Shown piece by piece: positions 17,363 to 27,150 of a stretch of DNA of 64,000 nt (the stretch's first letter is position 1; the number at the start of each line of letters is the position of its first letter). The position numbers and the translations under genes are program-made. This stretch comes from Streptomyces malaysiensis subsp. samsunensis (GTDB lineage: Bacteria; Actinomycetota; Actinomycetes; Streptomycetales; Streptomycetaceae), in assembly GCF_024519315.1 (NCBI RefSeq), contig NZ_JANIIC010000061.1, positions 1 to 64,000 on the forward strand. Direction: 5' to 3'. The notes under the pieces are model-generated. The model was not told the origin of the DNA. It did no database searches and was given only the letters and a program-made list of their open reading frames with translations.

Positions 17363-19792
17363 TCAGCGCAACGGCAAGGCGTAGACGCTTCTCCCGCTGA
17401 CGACGACAGCCAAGCCATCTGTCACGGCCACCCTGCGCCGAGCCACGATGGGCCCCTTGTCCGCCGCCTCGCCGAGGTCCATGAAGCGCCACCGCAGGGC
17501 GCCGTCCTCCGCGTCGAAAGCGTCGACTTCCACGTCATTCGCCGTGAGCACCGTGTGTCCGGACGGATCCACGGCCGTGTCGGGTGTGCGCGCCCCGGAC
17601 AGCGTCTTCATCGCGAAGGCGTAGGTGCGCTGCCATCGCACCTCTCCCGTAGCCGTTGACAGCGCGTGGACCGCGTAGCCTCCGTCGGTGGCGTACACAA
17701 CGTCGCCGTGTACGACCGGGGCACCGAAATCAGCGGTACGCCCGGCCCCGGCCCGGCCTTTGGCTTTCACGCTCCACTCGGGTCCGCCGCCGTGCGCCAG
17801 ACCGTATCCGCGCAGGGTGGTGCTGACAGCGGCGATGAGGGTGCTTCGGCCTTCGATGGTCACCGGCCGTCCGGCGGCAACGCCCTCATAGGATCGCCTC
17901 CACTGCCGCGTGCCTCGGTCCCGGTCGAAGGCCAGGAACGTGTCGCCCCGCACGACGAGGGCGTCTTTCGTCAGATACCCCTCGTCGACGCCGCCGGGCA
18001 GAGGGCTGCGCCAGAGTTCTTTCCGCCCTGCAAGGTCGTAGGCGATCACGGCACCGTCGTCGGCCGCGCCGCTCCCCCGGCGGCCTGCCGCGAACCAGAC
18101 CGTTTCGCCTTCCGCCGCCAGCGGGGCGGTGTACGGAGTGCGTCCGCCCGGCCGGAAGCTCTTCGGCCGCCACTGGATGTCGCCGGTTTCGGCGGACAGC
18201 ACGGCGAGCGCGGCTCCCGGGACCAGGATCGAATCCTTGCCGATGGGCAGAAGCCGTCCCCCGGCGCGGACTTGGTCCCGCGCCCAGAGTCGCTTGCCCG
18301 TACGGAGGTCAAGTCCGATGACCGCCGCCTCGTTCGCGACCACGGCGACCTTGTCCGCCCAGATGAGCGGGGGGTGTGTCGGTGGTCCACCGGGGACGTC
18401 ATAGCGCCACAGCGGTGTGGGCGGCGCACCGACGAGCCGATGACGGGAGTGGTTCGCCGCTGCCAGTCGCTCGGCCCGGGTGGGCGGCGGAGGGTCGTCC
18501 TCGGCGGTCGCCATCCACATCACACCGCTGCCGAGCGCAAGACCGGCCGAGCCGCAAGCCGCCCCGACAAGCAGGGCGCGCCTCGAAGGGACGTCCTGCC
18601 GAGGTGGACTCCCGGCCTCGGTAACGCTCACGCCGCCCGACAAGCGGGTCGGCACGTGCGGGGCGCCGGGCATGTCCCCCCGGCTCGCGGTGGGTTCGGG
18701 CGATCCAGGTGCCCCTCCCGGGGTCGGCGCCCTCTCCTCGAGCGACACGCCCGCCGCCGACTCCGCTTCCGTCGGCTCGACCTCCGCCGCCAGCGTCGCC
18801 GAGGACTGCTCGGCCAGTGCGACGACCACCGGTGCCGGCAGCCAGCCGGGGCTCAGTAATACCGCCGCCCCGCCGATGCCCCCGTCCAGGGCCGTCGCAC
18901 CGGGTCCACCGGCCGGCACCGCCGCGAGCGAACCCGCTGCCCCGCTGTCGAGGACCGTCGGCGTCCGTCCCGAGGGTGCCAGCGTCGCGCTGGGAGGCAG
19001 CGGGGACCGTACACCCCGGGTCAGCCCGTCCACCAACGCCGCCGCCGTCGGCCGATCCGCCGGATCCGGAGCGAGACACGGGAGCACGATGTTCCGCAGT
19101 TCCTCCGGCAGATCGCCCGCATCGGGCAACCGCCGCCCGGTCACCGCGTACGCCAGCACCGCGCCCAGCGCGTAGACGTCCCCCAGGGGCCGCGCGCGGC
19201 CGCCCGCCAACTGCTCCGGGGGCAGATCGTCCGCGGCCAGCCCGGGAAACCCCACTCGACTCCGCCCGTCCGGCCCCGCTGCGCGTACCGCGCCGAAACC
19301 CCCCAGCCATGGCCCGTCGCCCGCCACGAACACGGTCCCCGGCGCGATCCCCGCGTGGGTGAGGCCCACCCCGTGGATCTCCGCCAGCGTCTCGGCCAGG
19401 GCCGCTCCCAGCGCACGCGCCGTCCGGACCGGAAGCGACCCGCCACACGCCCGCAAAACGCCCGGCAGTGGCAGCATCGGGCGATACGGATACGCGCTCC
19501 AGGGAGGTGCCGACGCGTTGTCGGAGACCTCTACGGGGGCGAGCCGGGCAAGTGACCAAGCGCCGCCAAGCCGTCGGGCGTTCTCCGCCTCCGCCAGAAA
19601 GCGGCCCCGATACGCATCGTCGTCGGCGAACTCGGCGGACGGCGTGCTGATCAGCACCGTACGGACCCCACCGGCACTGCGAGCGAGATAAAGGTGAGCG
19701 GCCGCCGGCGGGTCATCATCGCCAGGAGCCAGCTTGGCGATGATGTGATATGGCCCAAGCCGCCGCGGATCGTCCACGCCCAGCGGTTCCAT
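17363..19792 (-). CDS. Pseudokinase with membrane segment and PQQ/beta-propeller domain (pseudokinase B)
   Basis: 809 residues, the longest and first gene of the four-gene set. It starts MEPLGVDDPRRLGPYHI, resembling the starts of the others. The catalytic loop reads HAGIAPGTVF and the DFG position reads GGFGAVR, so it lacks the catalytic aspartate, asparagine and metal-binding aspartate. SRRALLVGAACGSAGLALG begins the membrane segment, and a propeller with WRYDVPGG- and DLRTGKRLWARD-type repeats follows. The linker (about residues 250-400) is long and low in complexity. The 23-bp gap to pseudokinase A suggests one operon starting here. Product class is clear from paralogy; the biological role is not known. 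Confidence 0.88.
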   Translation of the reverse strand: MEPLGVDDPRRLGPYHIIAKLAPGDDDPPAAAHLYLARSAGGVRTVLISTPSAEFADDDAYRGRFLAEAENARRLGGAWSLARLAPVEVSDNASAPPWSAYPYRPMLPLPGVLRACGGSLPVRTARALGAALAETLAEIHGVGLTHAGIAPGTVFVAGDGPWLGGFGAVRAAGPDGRSRVGFPGLAADDLPPEQLAGGRARPLGDVYALGAVLAYAVTGRRLPDAGDLPEELRNIVLPCLAPDPADRPTAAALVDGLTRGVRSPLPPSATLAPSGRTPTVLDSGAAGSLAAVPAGGPGATALDGGIGGAAVLLSPGWLPAPVVVALAEQSSATLAAEVEPTEAESAAGVSLEERAPTPGGAPGSPEPTASRGDMPGAPHVPTRLSGGVSVTEAGSPPRQDVPSRRALLVGAACGSAGLALGSGVMWMATAEDDPPPPTRAERLAAANHSRHRLVGAPPTPLWRYDVPGGPPTHPPLIWADKVAVVANEAAVIGLDLRTGKRLWARDQVRAGGRLLPIGKDSILVPGAALAVLSAETGDIQWRPKSFRPGGRTPYTAPLAAEGETVWFAAGRRGSGAADDGAVIAYDLAGRKELWRSPLPGGVDEGYLTKDALVVRGDTFLAFDRDRGTRQWRRSYEGVAAGRPVTIEGRSTLIAAVSTTLRGYGLAHGGGPEWSVKAKGRAGAGRTADFGAPVVHGDVVYATDGGYAVHALSTATGEVRWQRTYAFAMKTLSGARTPDTAVDPSGHTVLTANDVEVDAFDAEDGALRWRFMDLGEAADKGPIVARRRVAVTDGLAVVVSGRSVYALPLR

Positions 19793-20221
19793 GTCCCCCC
19801 ACCCCCCACGGTATGCCGATCACCTCCGTCAGCCGCCGGGGCGTGCCTTCGGAAACGCCTCCATCGATATAGCCGTTGGAGACGGGGAAGGTCAGGTGGC
19901 GGTCCGATCGCTTCCGATGACTTCCCGCGCCGATACCGCAGATGTCCCAGGTGCTCCGTAGCATGTGCCCCGCCACCCTACCCATTCCGCCTCCAGCCGC
20001 CACAAGGCAGATTCTCGCCGCAGACGTCGTCGCCTCCGACTCCCGCCCGGCTGGTCCGACAGCACTCTCAGCACCAACCACCTGGCCCGCGGTCGAGTTG
20101 CACTCGCGCGAACTCCGCAGCGCGAAGCGAGATGGTCAAGGACAACCTCAGATGGCTTCGTCCGGACGAACGGTCCGGGGTTCTCGTTTTATGCGGCGCT
20201 CCACCAGTGCACGCTTCTCTG
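19793..20221. other. Divergent intergenic region
   Basis: 429 bp between pseudokinase B (minus) and a lipoprotein gene (plus). It should carry both promoters. I see no supported gene; the open frames across it are continuations of neighbours in non-coding register. No clear sigma-factor boxes were recognised. Confidence 0.5.
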
Positions 20222-20905
20222 ATGTCCTCACAAGAACCTCGGCTCAAGCCACTGGCGCGCGGTACTCTTCTCATCGCTTCGGTCTCCCTCCTCGTGCTCA
20301 CCAGTGCGTGCTCAAACTCGGACGGTGACCAGGAGAAGACGAACGAGAAGAAACCGAAGGGTCTGTCGGCCACGAAGGTGTGTGACGCGTCGATCACTGG
20401 GCAGGCAGCGCAGGACCTACGCAAGCTCACCGGCGCGGATGCCTTCGAAGAGACCGGCGAGGTCACGCTCAAGAGCGTCGCCGAGAAACTCAAGTCATCG
20501 TCGAGCATTGTTCGAAGCGCCTGCGAGATCTACCTTCCGGACGCGGATAGCCCAGCAATACAGATTGATTTCTCGCGTCGTACCGAGTATCCGACACGTA
20601 GCAGCTTCGAGTCGAGCGACGCGAATGAGTGGACCGTCTTCCCCATCGGGCGGCACGCCCGTGTGTCGGGCAGCGGGGCGGACATTTACTTCTCTTGCCC
20701 CGCCAAGAGCAAGGACATTCCGGACCTGGTCCACGGAAATCTGCGGAGTTCGAGGTCGTCACTTTCCAAGAAAGACACTGACCTCGCAAAAATATCGATT
20801 CTGAATTCCGTGTCGCGAAATCTCGCACACTCCCTGGGCTGCTCGGAAGAGTCACAACTACCAGAGAAAGTGCCGGCCTCGTCGGAACGCTGGACGAAAC
20901 ATTGA
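20222..20905 (+). CDS. Secreted lipoprotein, function unknown
   Basis: 227 residues. The signal peptide contains ARGTLLIASVSLLVL and a lipobox LTSAC, so cysteine at about residue 29 should be lipidated and the protein anchored outside. The remainder has a charged linker and a polar domain with three further cysteines, no family recognised. I chose ATG 20222 (MSSQEPRLKP) because the signal peptide then has normal length; no strong ribosome-binding site is visible and earlier in-frame starts exist. It converges with eccD at the edge of the secretion locus, which suggests a link to it but does not prove one. Confidence 0.75.
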   Translation: MSSQEPRLKPLARGTLLIASVSLLVLTSACSNSDGDQEKTNEKKPKGLSATKVCDASITGQAAQDLRKLTGADAFEETGEVTLKSVAEKLKSSSSIVRSACEIYLPDADSPAIQIDFSRRTEYPTRSSFESSDANEWTVFPIGRHARVSGSGADIYFSCPAKSKDIPDLVHGNLRSSRSSLSKKDTDLAKISILNSVSRNLAHSLGCSEESQLPEKVPASSERWTKH

Positions 20906-20972
20906 GAACGCTAAGGCGCGCCCGGCGCGCGGCCGGGCCCCGTCGAACCGACAGATGTGCGGTGGACACTCC

Positions 20973-22430
20973 TCAGCCGCTGGTCAGACTCCGTGCCGAG
21001 CTGTAGACGTCCAGCACAGCGAGGCACAGGGGCACCAGGGCGAGCAGGAAGGCGCTCTCGGCCAGGTCGGACAGGCGTCCCCAGAAGGGTGACAGCCCCT
21101 TCTTCGGAATGATCAGAGCGACGGCGATGATCAAGCCAGCGCCCACGATCACGGCCGCGGCGAGCCAGATCGTACGGATGTCCAGCGGCCCACGGTCGTT
21201 CTCGGTCAGGAGCTTGAGGACCGCGTCGGTCGGCGGGTTCAGCGAGAGCCCCAGTACGAGTAGGGCGAGGGCGAGCAGACCCGCACCGAGGACGGCGGCC
21301 ACCTGGGCGGTGTAGCGGAAGAGGCGGGCACGCAGCAGCATCGCCAGACCGGCCCCGAGCGCGAGCAGTTGCGCCCACGCGCCGTCGGAGAAGCCCAGGA
21401 CCGCGGCAGCACCGACAACGACGGCCGAGCAGCCGCCGACCATGCCCAGCAGCATCTCGTGGCCGCGACGGGTCTGGGCGGCGATGTGGTGGATGTCGAG
21501 GGGCTCGGCGTCCGGGCCGGCGTCAAGGTCATCGGTCGAGGAGCGGGGCGCCGCGTAACCGATGGGCAGCCGGGCCACCCGAGCCGACAGACCCGGCAGG
21601 AAGGCGATCACTCCGATCGCGACGACGGCGCACACCGCGGCCGTCTCGGTGGCGTCGGCGTCGGCGAGGATCTCGCAGAAGGTGGCGAGGGTCCCGACAC
21701 TCGCCGCGAACACGGCGGCCACGAACGGGGCGTCGCCGCCAGGCATGACGACGACCAAGACGGCCGAGCCGACGAGCACGGTGACACAGCCGAGCAGGAA
21801 CTGGAGCCGTCCGATGCCCTCTCCCGCGTCCAGGGCCAGAATCCCCGATCCAGCGATCATGAGATGAGGAAGGGCCGCCATGCCGAGCGCGATGGCGGAT
21901 GCGCGGTCCTCGTACACCCGTGCCCGCACTCCGGCGAGGGCGGTCAACAGCACGCCGACGGCGGCGGCGATGACACCCGGGAGGCCGTGCATATCGTGCT
22001 TGAGCGGATCGGCGAACCAGAGCACGAAGCCCATGAGGATCAGGAGCAGCGCCCCTCCGAGCAACCCCGCGGCACGCAGGAATCGGTCGTTCCACAGCGT
22101 GCGGTCGCGCGTGACCGCGGAGGCGATCGCATCGGACACATCGTCATAGACGGCGGGGGGCAGCGACTCGGCGAAGGGCCGCAGGGCCAGCAGTTCCCCG
22201 TCCAGGACCTGCTGGGCAAGGAGGGAGCGGCTGCCGTCCAGGACGGTGCCGTCGCGTCGTACCAGGTGATATCCGGTGGGAGCGCCGGGCGGCTGCGTCT
22301 GCCCCGTCAGGCGCAGGATTTCCGGGTAAACGTCGGCGACAGGGATGTCCTCCGGGAGGGCGACATCGATCCGGCTGTCGGGCGCGACGACAGTCACCCT
22401 GCAGAAACCGGTTGTTGCGGACGTACTCAC
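20973..22430 (-). CDS. eccD: Type VII secretion integral membrane protein EccD
   Basis: 485 residues. The first 90 or so form a soluble ubiquitin-like (YukD-type) domain: CRVTVVAPDSRIDVALPEDI ... YHLVRRDGTVLDGSRSL. About eleven hydrophobic helices follow, split by a charged cytosolic loop at about residues 300-330. EccD forms the membrane channel part of ESX-type secretion. It is divergent from eccC, with starts 176 bp apart, so the two core genes probably share a control region. Length and topology are typical of EccD. Confidence 0.9.
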   Translation of the reverse strand: MSTSATTGFCRVTVVAPDSRIDVALPEDIPVADVYPEILRLTGQTQPPGAPTGYHLVRRDGTVLDGSRSLLAQQVLDGELLALRPFAESLPPAVYDDVSDAIASAVTRDRTLWNDRFLRAAGLLGGALLLILMGFVLWFADPLKHDMHGLPGVIAAAVGVLLTALAGVRARVYEDRASAIALGMAALPHLMIAGSGILALDAGEGIGRLQFLLGCVTVLVGSAVLVVVMPGGDAPFVAAVFAASVGTLATFCEILADADATETAAVCAVVAIGVIAFLPGLSARVARLPIGYAAPRSSTDDLDAGPDAEPLDIHHIAAQTRRGHEMLLGMVGGCSAVVVGAAAVLGFSDGAWAQLLALGAGLAMLLRARLFRYTAQVAAVLGAGLLALALLVLGLSLNPPTDAVLKLLTENDRGPLDIRTIWLAAAVIVGAGLIIAVALIIPKKGLSPFWGRLSDLAESAFLLALVPLCLAVLDVYSSARSLTSG

Positions 22431-22606
22431 GTGTAGGGCCCCCTGGTTCGGTCTGCGACACCGCCGGTGTCATGCGCGCGCGGCGGCCACCCTACCGGGG
22501 CTCAGGAGCTGATACGCCGATAGGATCGATGACTCGCGGAGGAAGGCCGTCGCCACGGGGGTGCCGGACGAGAACTGTCCCTCCGTGCGGAGGGATGAGG
22601 GATCCG

Positions 22607-25600
22607 GTGAGCCAGGTCGTCGTCAAGCGCCAGCCACGGGCTCTGCCGCCCGAGGTGCCGACCGAGGAACTCCGCCTCGAACCACCCCCGGAACTGCCGC
22701 GCGGGCAGCAAGAAGGCATGCTGATGCAGCTGCTGCCGACGCTTGGCATGGGCTCGTCGATGGTCTACTTCTTCATGCCGGGCGCCGCCCCGATGATGAA
22801 GATCATGGGCGTGATGATGATGTTCTCCACGCTCGCCATGACCATCGCCATGATCATGCGGTATCGGCAGGGCTCTCAGGGCCAGCGGGCGGACATGCGC
22901 CGCGACTACCTCAAGTACCTCGCACAGACGCGCCGGACCGTACGGCGCACGGCGCAGCGGCAACGCGACGCCCAGCTCTATCTGCACCCCGCCCCCGAGC
23001 AGCTGTGGGCGATCGTCGCCGAAGGCAGCCGCGTGTGGGAACGGCGCCTGAACGACGACGACTTCGCGCAGGTGCGGCTCGGGCTGGGAACGCAGCAGCT
23101 CTCCACGCCGCTGATCGCCCCCGAGACCGCCACCGTGGACGAGCTGGAGCCGCTGGCGGCAGGTGCGATGCAGCGCTTTCTCGCGACCCAGGGGGCGCTG
23201 GACAACCTGCCCATGGCGGTGTCGCTGCGCGCCTTCTACCACATGACCGTGTCCGGAGTTCCGGAGCAGGTGCACGGGATCGCCAGGGCGCTGATCGCCC
23301 AACTGGCCACCCTGCACTCGCCGGAGGACCTCGTCATCGCGACGGTCGCCGCACGCGGCGCGGCGGAGGAGTGGGAGTGGACGAAGTGGCTCCCCCATGC
23401 GCAGGTGCCGGGGTCCTTCGACGGCGCGGGCTCACGGCGGCTGTTCGGCGACTCCCTCGCCGAGGTGGAGGAGCTGCTGAGGGGGCGGCTGGAAGGCCGC
23501 ACCCGCTTCAGCAGGGACGGACAGCCGGTCCTCGACCAACCACATCTGGTGCTCGTACTCGACGGAGCGATGGTGCCACCGGACTCGGCGTTCGCGGCGG
23601 CCGAGGGTTTGCAGGGCGTCACCGTCATCGAGATCCTGGCGGGCGAACTCGACGAACCGCGCGGCGGGTTGTCGATCGTCGTACGGCCGGGCAGGCTTCA
23701 GCTGGAGTCGCAGGTCGCCGGATACGACGGCACGCCCGACTCGCTGTCCGTGGAAGCGGCCGAGGCGCTCGCGCGGCAGCTCGCGCCGCTGCGCATGGGC
23801 GGGGACGACGACGATGAGCCGCTGCTCGCCAATCTCGACTTCACCGAGTTGCTGGGGTTGGGCGACGCCGGTTCGGTGGATGTCTCCCGCACCTGGCGGC
23901 CCCGCTCGCTGGCCGAGCGGCTGCGTGTGCCGATCGGCGTCTCGGAGGACGGCTCCCCGGTCATGCTGGACCTCAAGGAGGCGGCGCAGGACGGTATGGG
24001 CCCGCACGGTCTGTGCGTCGGCGCGACGGGCTCGGGCAAGTCGGAGCTGCTGCGAACCCTGGTGCTGGGGCTGGCGGTCACGCATTCGTCCGAGACTCTC
24101 AACTTCGTCCTCGCGGACTTCAAGGGCGGCGCCACCTTCGCGGGCATGTCCGAGCTGCCCCACGTGGCCGCGGTCATCACCAACCTCGCCGACGACCTGA
24201 CGCTGGTCGACCGCATGCGCGACTCGATCACCGGTGAGCTCCAGCGCCGTCAGGAGCTGCTGCGTTCGGCGGGCAATTACGCGAACATCCATGACTATGA
24301 GAAGGCACGGGCGGCCGGCGCCCCGCTGGAACCCCTGGCGTCACTCGTTCTGGTGATCGACGAGTTCAGTGAGCTGTTGACGGCGAAGCCGGACTTCATC
24401 GAGATGTTCATCCAGATCGGCCGTATCGGCCGATCCCTGGGGGTGCATCTGCTGCTCGCCTCGCAGCGGCTGGAGGAGGGCCGTCTGCGCGGCCTGGAGA
24501 CGTACCTCTCCTACCGCATCGGCCTGCGCACCTTCTCCGCCGCCGAGTCCCGTACGGCCCTGGGCGTGCCGGACGCTTACCACCTTCCCCCCGTTCCCGG
24601 CTCCGGCTACCTGAAGTTCGGCACGGACGAGATGACCCGCTTCAAGGCGGCGTACGTCTCCGGCTCGTACCGCACGGGCCCGGCGCAATTGGACAGCGCG
24701 TCCCTGCCCGTCGAGCGCCGACCGGCCCTGTTCACGGCCGCTCCCGTCCCGGTGACGTACGCAGCCCCGGATCCGGAAAGGCTGAACGCCCTGGTCCAGC
24801 CCGAGGACGAGGCGCTGGCGGAGACGGTCCTGGACGTCATCGTGAGCCGCCTGGAAGGCCAGGGCCAGCCCGCCCACCAGGTCTGGCTGCCTCCCTTGGA
24901 CGAAGCGCCTTCCATGGACGAGCTGCTGCCGCCGCTCGCACCCACACAGGAGCGGGGTCTGCAATCAGCGGACTACGCCAGGCCGGGCGGTCTCGTCGTT
25001 CCTCTGGGCCTCATCGACAAGCCGTTCGAGCAGCGGCGCGACATCCTCTACCGCGACTTCTCCGGCGCCGCGGGCCACATGCTGGTGGTGGGCGGCCCGC
25101 AGTCCGGCAAGTCCACACTGATGCGTGCCCTGGTCACGGGCTTCGCCCTCACCCACACCCCCGCCGAGGTGCAGTTCTACGGACTCGACTTCGGCGGTGG
25201 CGGTATGAGCTCCATCGCGGATCTGCCGCATGTGGGCGGGGTCGCCTCCCGTCTGGACCCCGAGAAGGTGCGGCGGACCGTCGCCGAGGTCTCCGGGGTG
25301 CTCGCCCGGCGTGAGGAGTACTTCCGTGCACAGAACATCGACTCCATCGCCACCTACCGACGCCAGCGTGCGGCCGGACAACACGCCGACCAGGGCTGGG
25401 GCGATGTCTTCCTCATCATCGACGGCTGGGGCAACTTCAAGGCCGAGTACGACATGTTGGAGGGCGTCGTCACCGATATCGCCGGCCGGGGACTCGGCTA
25501 CGGCGTCCATGTCGTCATCACCGCTTCCCGCAACATGGAGGTCCGCGCATCGCTGAAGGACCAGCTGCTCAACCGGCTGGAACTGCGCCTCGGTGACACG

Positions 25601-26557
25601 ATGGACTCGGAGTTCGACCGCAAGGTCGCCGCGAACGTCCCGGTCGGCGTCCCCGGCCGCGGTCAACTCCCGGAGAAGCTCCACTTCATGGGCGCTCAGC
25701 CGCGTATCGACAAGGGCCACGACCCCGACACCATGACCGAGGCGACGGCCGAACTGGTCCGCGCGGTCAGCACCTCCTGGTCCGGCCCGCCCGCCCCGCG
25801 CGTACGACTGCTCCCGCGCAAGCTCCGCGCGGACGAACTTCCCAAGGGCTTCGAATACCCGCAGCACGGCATCGCGATCGGCATCGACGAGACAAACCTG
25901 GAACCTGTATTCGTCGATTTCGACACCGACCCGTTCTTCGTCATCTTCGGTGAAAGCGAATCGGGCAAGACATCGCTCATCCGTCTCATCGTCAAGCAGA
26001 TCATCGAGCGGTACGGGCCGGACGAGGCGAAAATCGTGGTGGGCGACTACCGCCGCTCCCTGCTCGGTGTCATCCCGGACAGCCATCTCCTCGAGTACGC
26101 CCCGATCGCGTCCGCCCTGGAACTCCACGCCAATGCGCTGAACGGGCTGATGGAACGGCGCGCCCCCAAGCCGGACATCACCCCTCAGCAGCTGCGCGAC
26201 CGCAGCTGGTGGAGCGGCCCCCAGTTCTTCGTCATCATCGACGACTACGAGCTGGTTTCCACCAGCACCGGTAACCCGCTGGCAATCCTCACCGAAAACC
26301 TGCCCTTCGCACGGGACGTCGGTATGCGCTTCATCATCGCCCGCAATACCGCGGGCGCCTCCCGTTCGATGTTCGAGACCTTTATGCAGCGCGTGAAGGA
26401 ACTCGGCGCCCAGGGCATGGTGCTGTCCGGTGACCCCGGCGAGGGCGATGTCTTCGGCGGAGTCCGCCCACGGCCCATGCCACCCGGCCGCGGTTTCTTC
26501 GTCTCGCGTAAGCGTGGGGTGCCGCTGACGCAGGTGGGGTGGCTGCCGGAGCAGTAG
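22607..26557 (+). CDS. eccC: Type VII secretion ATPase EccC (fused EccCa/EccCb, FtsK/SpoIIIE type)
   Basis: 1316 residues, full-length fused form. Two N-terminal membrane helices lie at about residues 47-85 (MGSSMVYFFM ... MMMFSTLAMTI). Three P-loop domains follow, with Walker A motifs GATGSGKS (about 472), GGPQSGKS (about 829) and GESESGKT (about 1115). The first has a full Walker B, LVLVIDEFSELL. The second reads LIIDGW and the third VIIDDY, so they are degenerate at the catalytic glutamate, as is usual. It drives substrate recognition and export. GTG 22607 (SQVVVKRQPR) is chosen over an upstream ATG at 22595 by similarity to relatives. The candidate substrate genes follow directly. Confidence 0.95.
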   Translation: MSQVVVKRQPRALPPEVPTEELRLEPPPELPRGQQEGMLMQLLPTLGMGSSMVYFFMPGAAPMMKIMGVMMMFSTLAMTIAMIMRYRQGSQGQRADMRRDYLKYLAQTRRTVRRTAQRQRDAQLYLHPAPEQLWAIVAEGSRVWERRLNDDDFAQVRLGLGTQQLSTPLIAPETATVDELEPLAAGAMQRFLATQGALDNLPMAVSLRAFYHMTVSGVPEQVHGIARALIAQLATLHSPEDLVIATVAARGAAEEWEWTKWLPHAQVPGSFDGAGSRRLFGDSLAEVEELLRGRLEGRTRFSRDGQPVLDQPHLVLVLDGAMVPPDSAFAAAEGLQGVTVIEILAGELDEPRGGLSIVVRPGRLQLESQVAGYDGTPDSLSVEAAEALARQLAPLRMGGDDDDEPLLANLDFTELLGLGDAGSVDVSRTWRPRSLAERLRVPIGVSEDGSPVMLDLKEAAQDGMGPHGLCVGATGSGKSELLRTLVLGLAVTHSSETLNFVLADFKGGATFAGMSELPHVAAVITNLADDLTLVDRMRDSITGELQRRQELLRSAGNYANIHDYEKARAAGAPLEPLASLVLVIDEFSELLTAKPDFIEMFIQIGRIGRSLGVHLLLASQRLEEGRLRGLETYLSYRIGLRTFSAAESRTALGVPDAYHLPPVPGSGYLKFGTDEMTRFKAAYVSGSYRTGPAQLDSASLPVERRPALFTAAPVPVTYAAPDPERLNALVQPEDEALAETVLDVIVSRLEGQGQPAHQVWLPPLDEAPSMDELLPPLAPTQERGLQSADYARPGGLVVPLGLIDKPFEQRRDILYRDFSGAAGHMLVVGGPQSGKSTLMRALVTGFALTHTPAEVQFYGLDFGGGGMSSIADLPHVGGVASRLDPEKVRRTVAEVSGVLARREEYFRAQNIDSIATYRRQRAAGQHADQGWGDVFLIIDGWGNFKAEYDMLEGVVTDIAGRGLGYGVHVVITASRNMEVRASLKDQLLNRLELRLGDTMDSEFDRKVAANVPVGVPGRGQLPEKLHFMGAQPRIDKGHDPDTMTEATAELVRAVSTSWSGPPAPRVRLLPRKLRADELPKGFEYPQHGIAIGIDETNLEPVFVDFDTDPFFVIFGESESGKTSLIRLIVKQIIERYGPDEAKIVVGDYRRSLLGVIPDSHLLEYAPIASALELHANALNGLMERRAPKPDITPQQLRDRSWWSGPQFFVIIDDYELVSTSTGNPLAILTENLPFARDVGMRFIIARNTAGASRSMFETFMQRVKELGAQGMVLSGDPGEGDVFGGVRPRPMPPGRGFFVSRKRGVPLTQVGWLPEQ

Positions 26558-26654
26558 AGCGGCAAGGGCAGGGGGCTGCGGTCCGCGCAGGTCCCTGCTA
26601 GCTTGACGTGTACATAGAGTAGTTCGCTTTGCGACTTCATACACTGGGGGAATC

Positions 26655-27104
26655 ATGTCGTTCGAGGACGAATGGGCTGGTATCAAGGCCGAAGCCGCAA
26701 AGCAACAGGAATCCCATATGCGGCTCAATCAGCTCGACGACGGCAACGGCGGCCGGGGAATTCCGCAGAAGAAGCTGAAGGTCACCGCTTCGGTACTGCG
26801 AAACAAAGCCGGCAAGGTCGACCACGTGAGCACCGGCTTCGCCAAAGCGGACAACGAGACGATGACCGAGACCGGCCAGGTGAAAGCGAGCCTCAAGGGC
26901 TTCGACTCCGCAGCGGCGTTCGCCACGTTCCAGGAGCGGTGGCGATCCCAAATGCGTTACGCCCAGGGGCTTCTGTCGCAGGGCCTGGCAGGTCCGCTAC
27001 GAGACGCCGCCACGCACTTCGAGGTGACCGACAAGGGCATCGGCGACCAGATCGACCGCGAGGGAAAGAAGCGGGACGGCGGCCAGGACAAGGTAGCCAG
27101 GTAG
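26655..27104 (+). CDS. Small helical T7SS-associated protein, 'EW' paralogue 1
   Basis: 149 residues, charged and largely helical, no signal peptide. The start MSFEDEWAGIKAEA matches MSTFDAEWEQMKREA of the gene at 37359-37823, and both have similar length and a low-complexity Gly/Asn stretch near residue 30-40. This marks them as paralogues, each placed just upstream of a large putative effector gene (27151 and 35385). GGGGGAA gives a good ribosome-binding site. An Esx-like partner or chaperone of the following 769-residue protein is the best inference; there is no canonical central WXG. Confidence 0.78.
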   Translation: MSFEDEWAGIKAEAAKQQESHMRLNQLDDGNGGRGIPQKKLKVTASVLRNKAGKVDHVSTGFAKADNETMTETGQVKASLKGFDSAAAFATFQERWRSQMRYAQGLLSQGLAGPLRDAATHFEVTDKGIGDQIDREGKKRDGGQDKVAR

Positions 27105-27150
27105 CACCTATCCCCCGGAACGACGGTCCCAGCTCAAGGCGGAAGCGCAT

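Noticed and set aside
26580..26654. TTGACG box upstream of the 'EW' paralogue gene as a promoter
   Set aside because: TTGACG is present at about 26602 but no -10 hexamer lies at the proper distance, so I do not call it.
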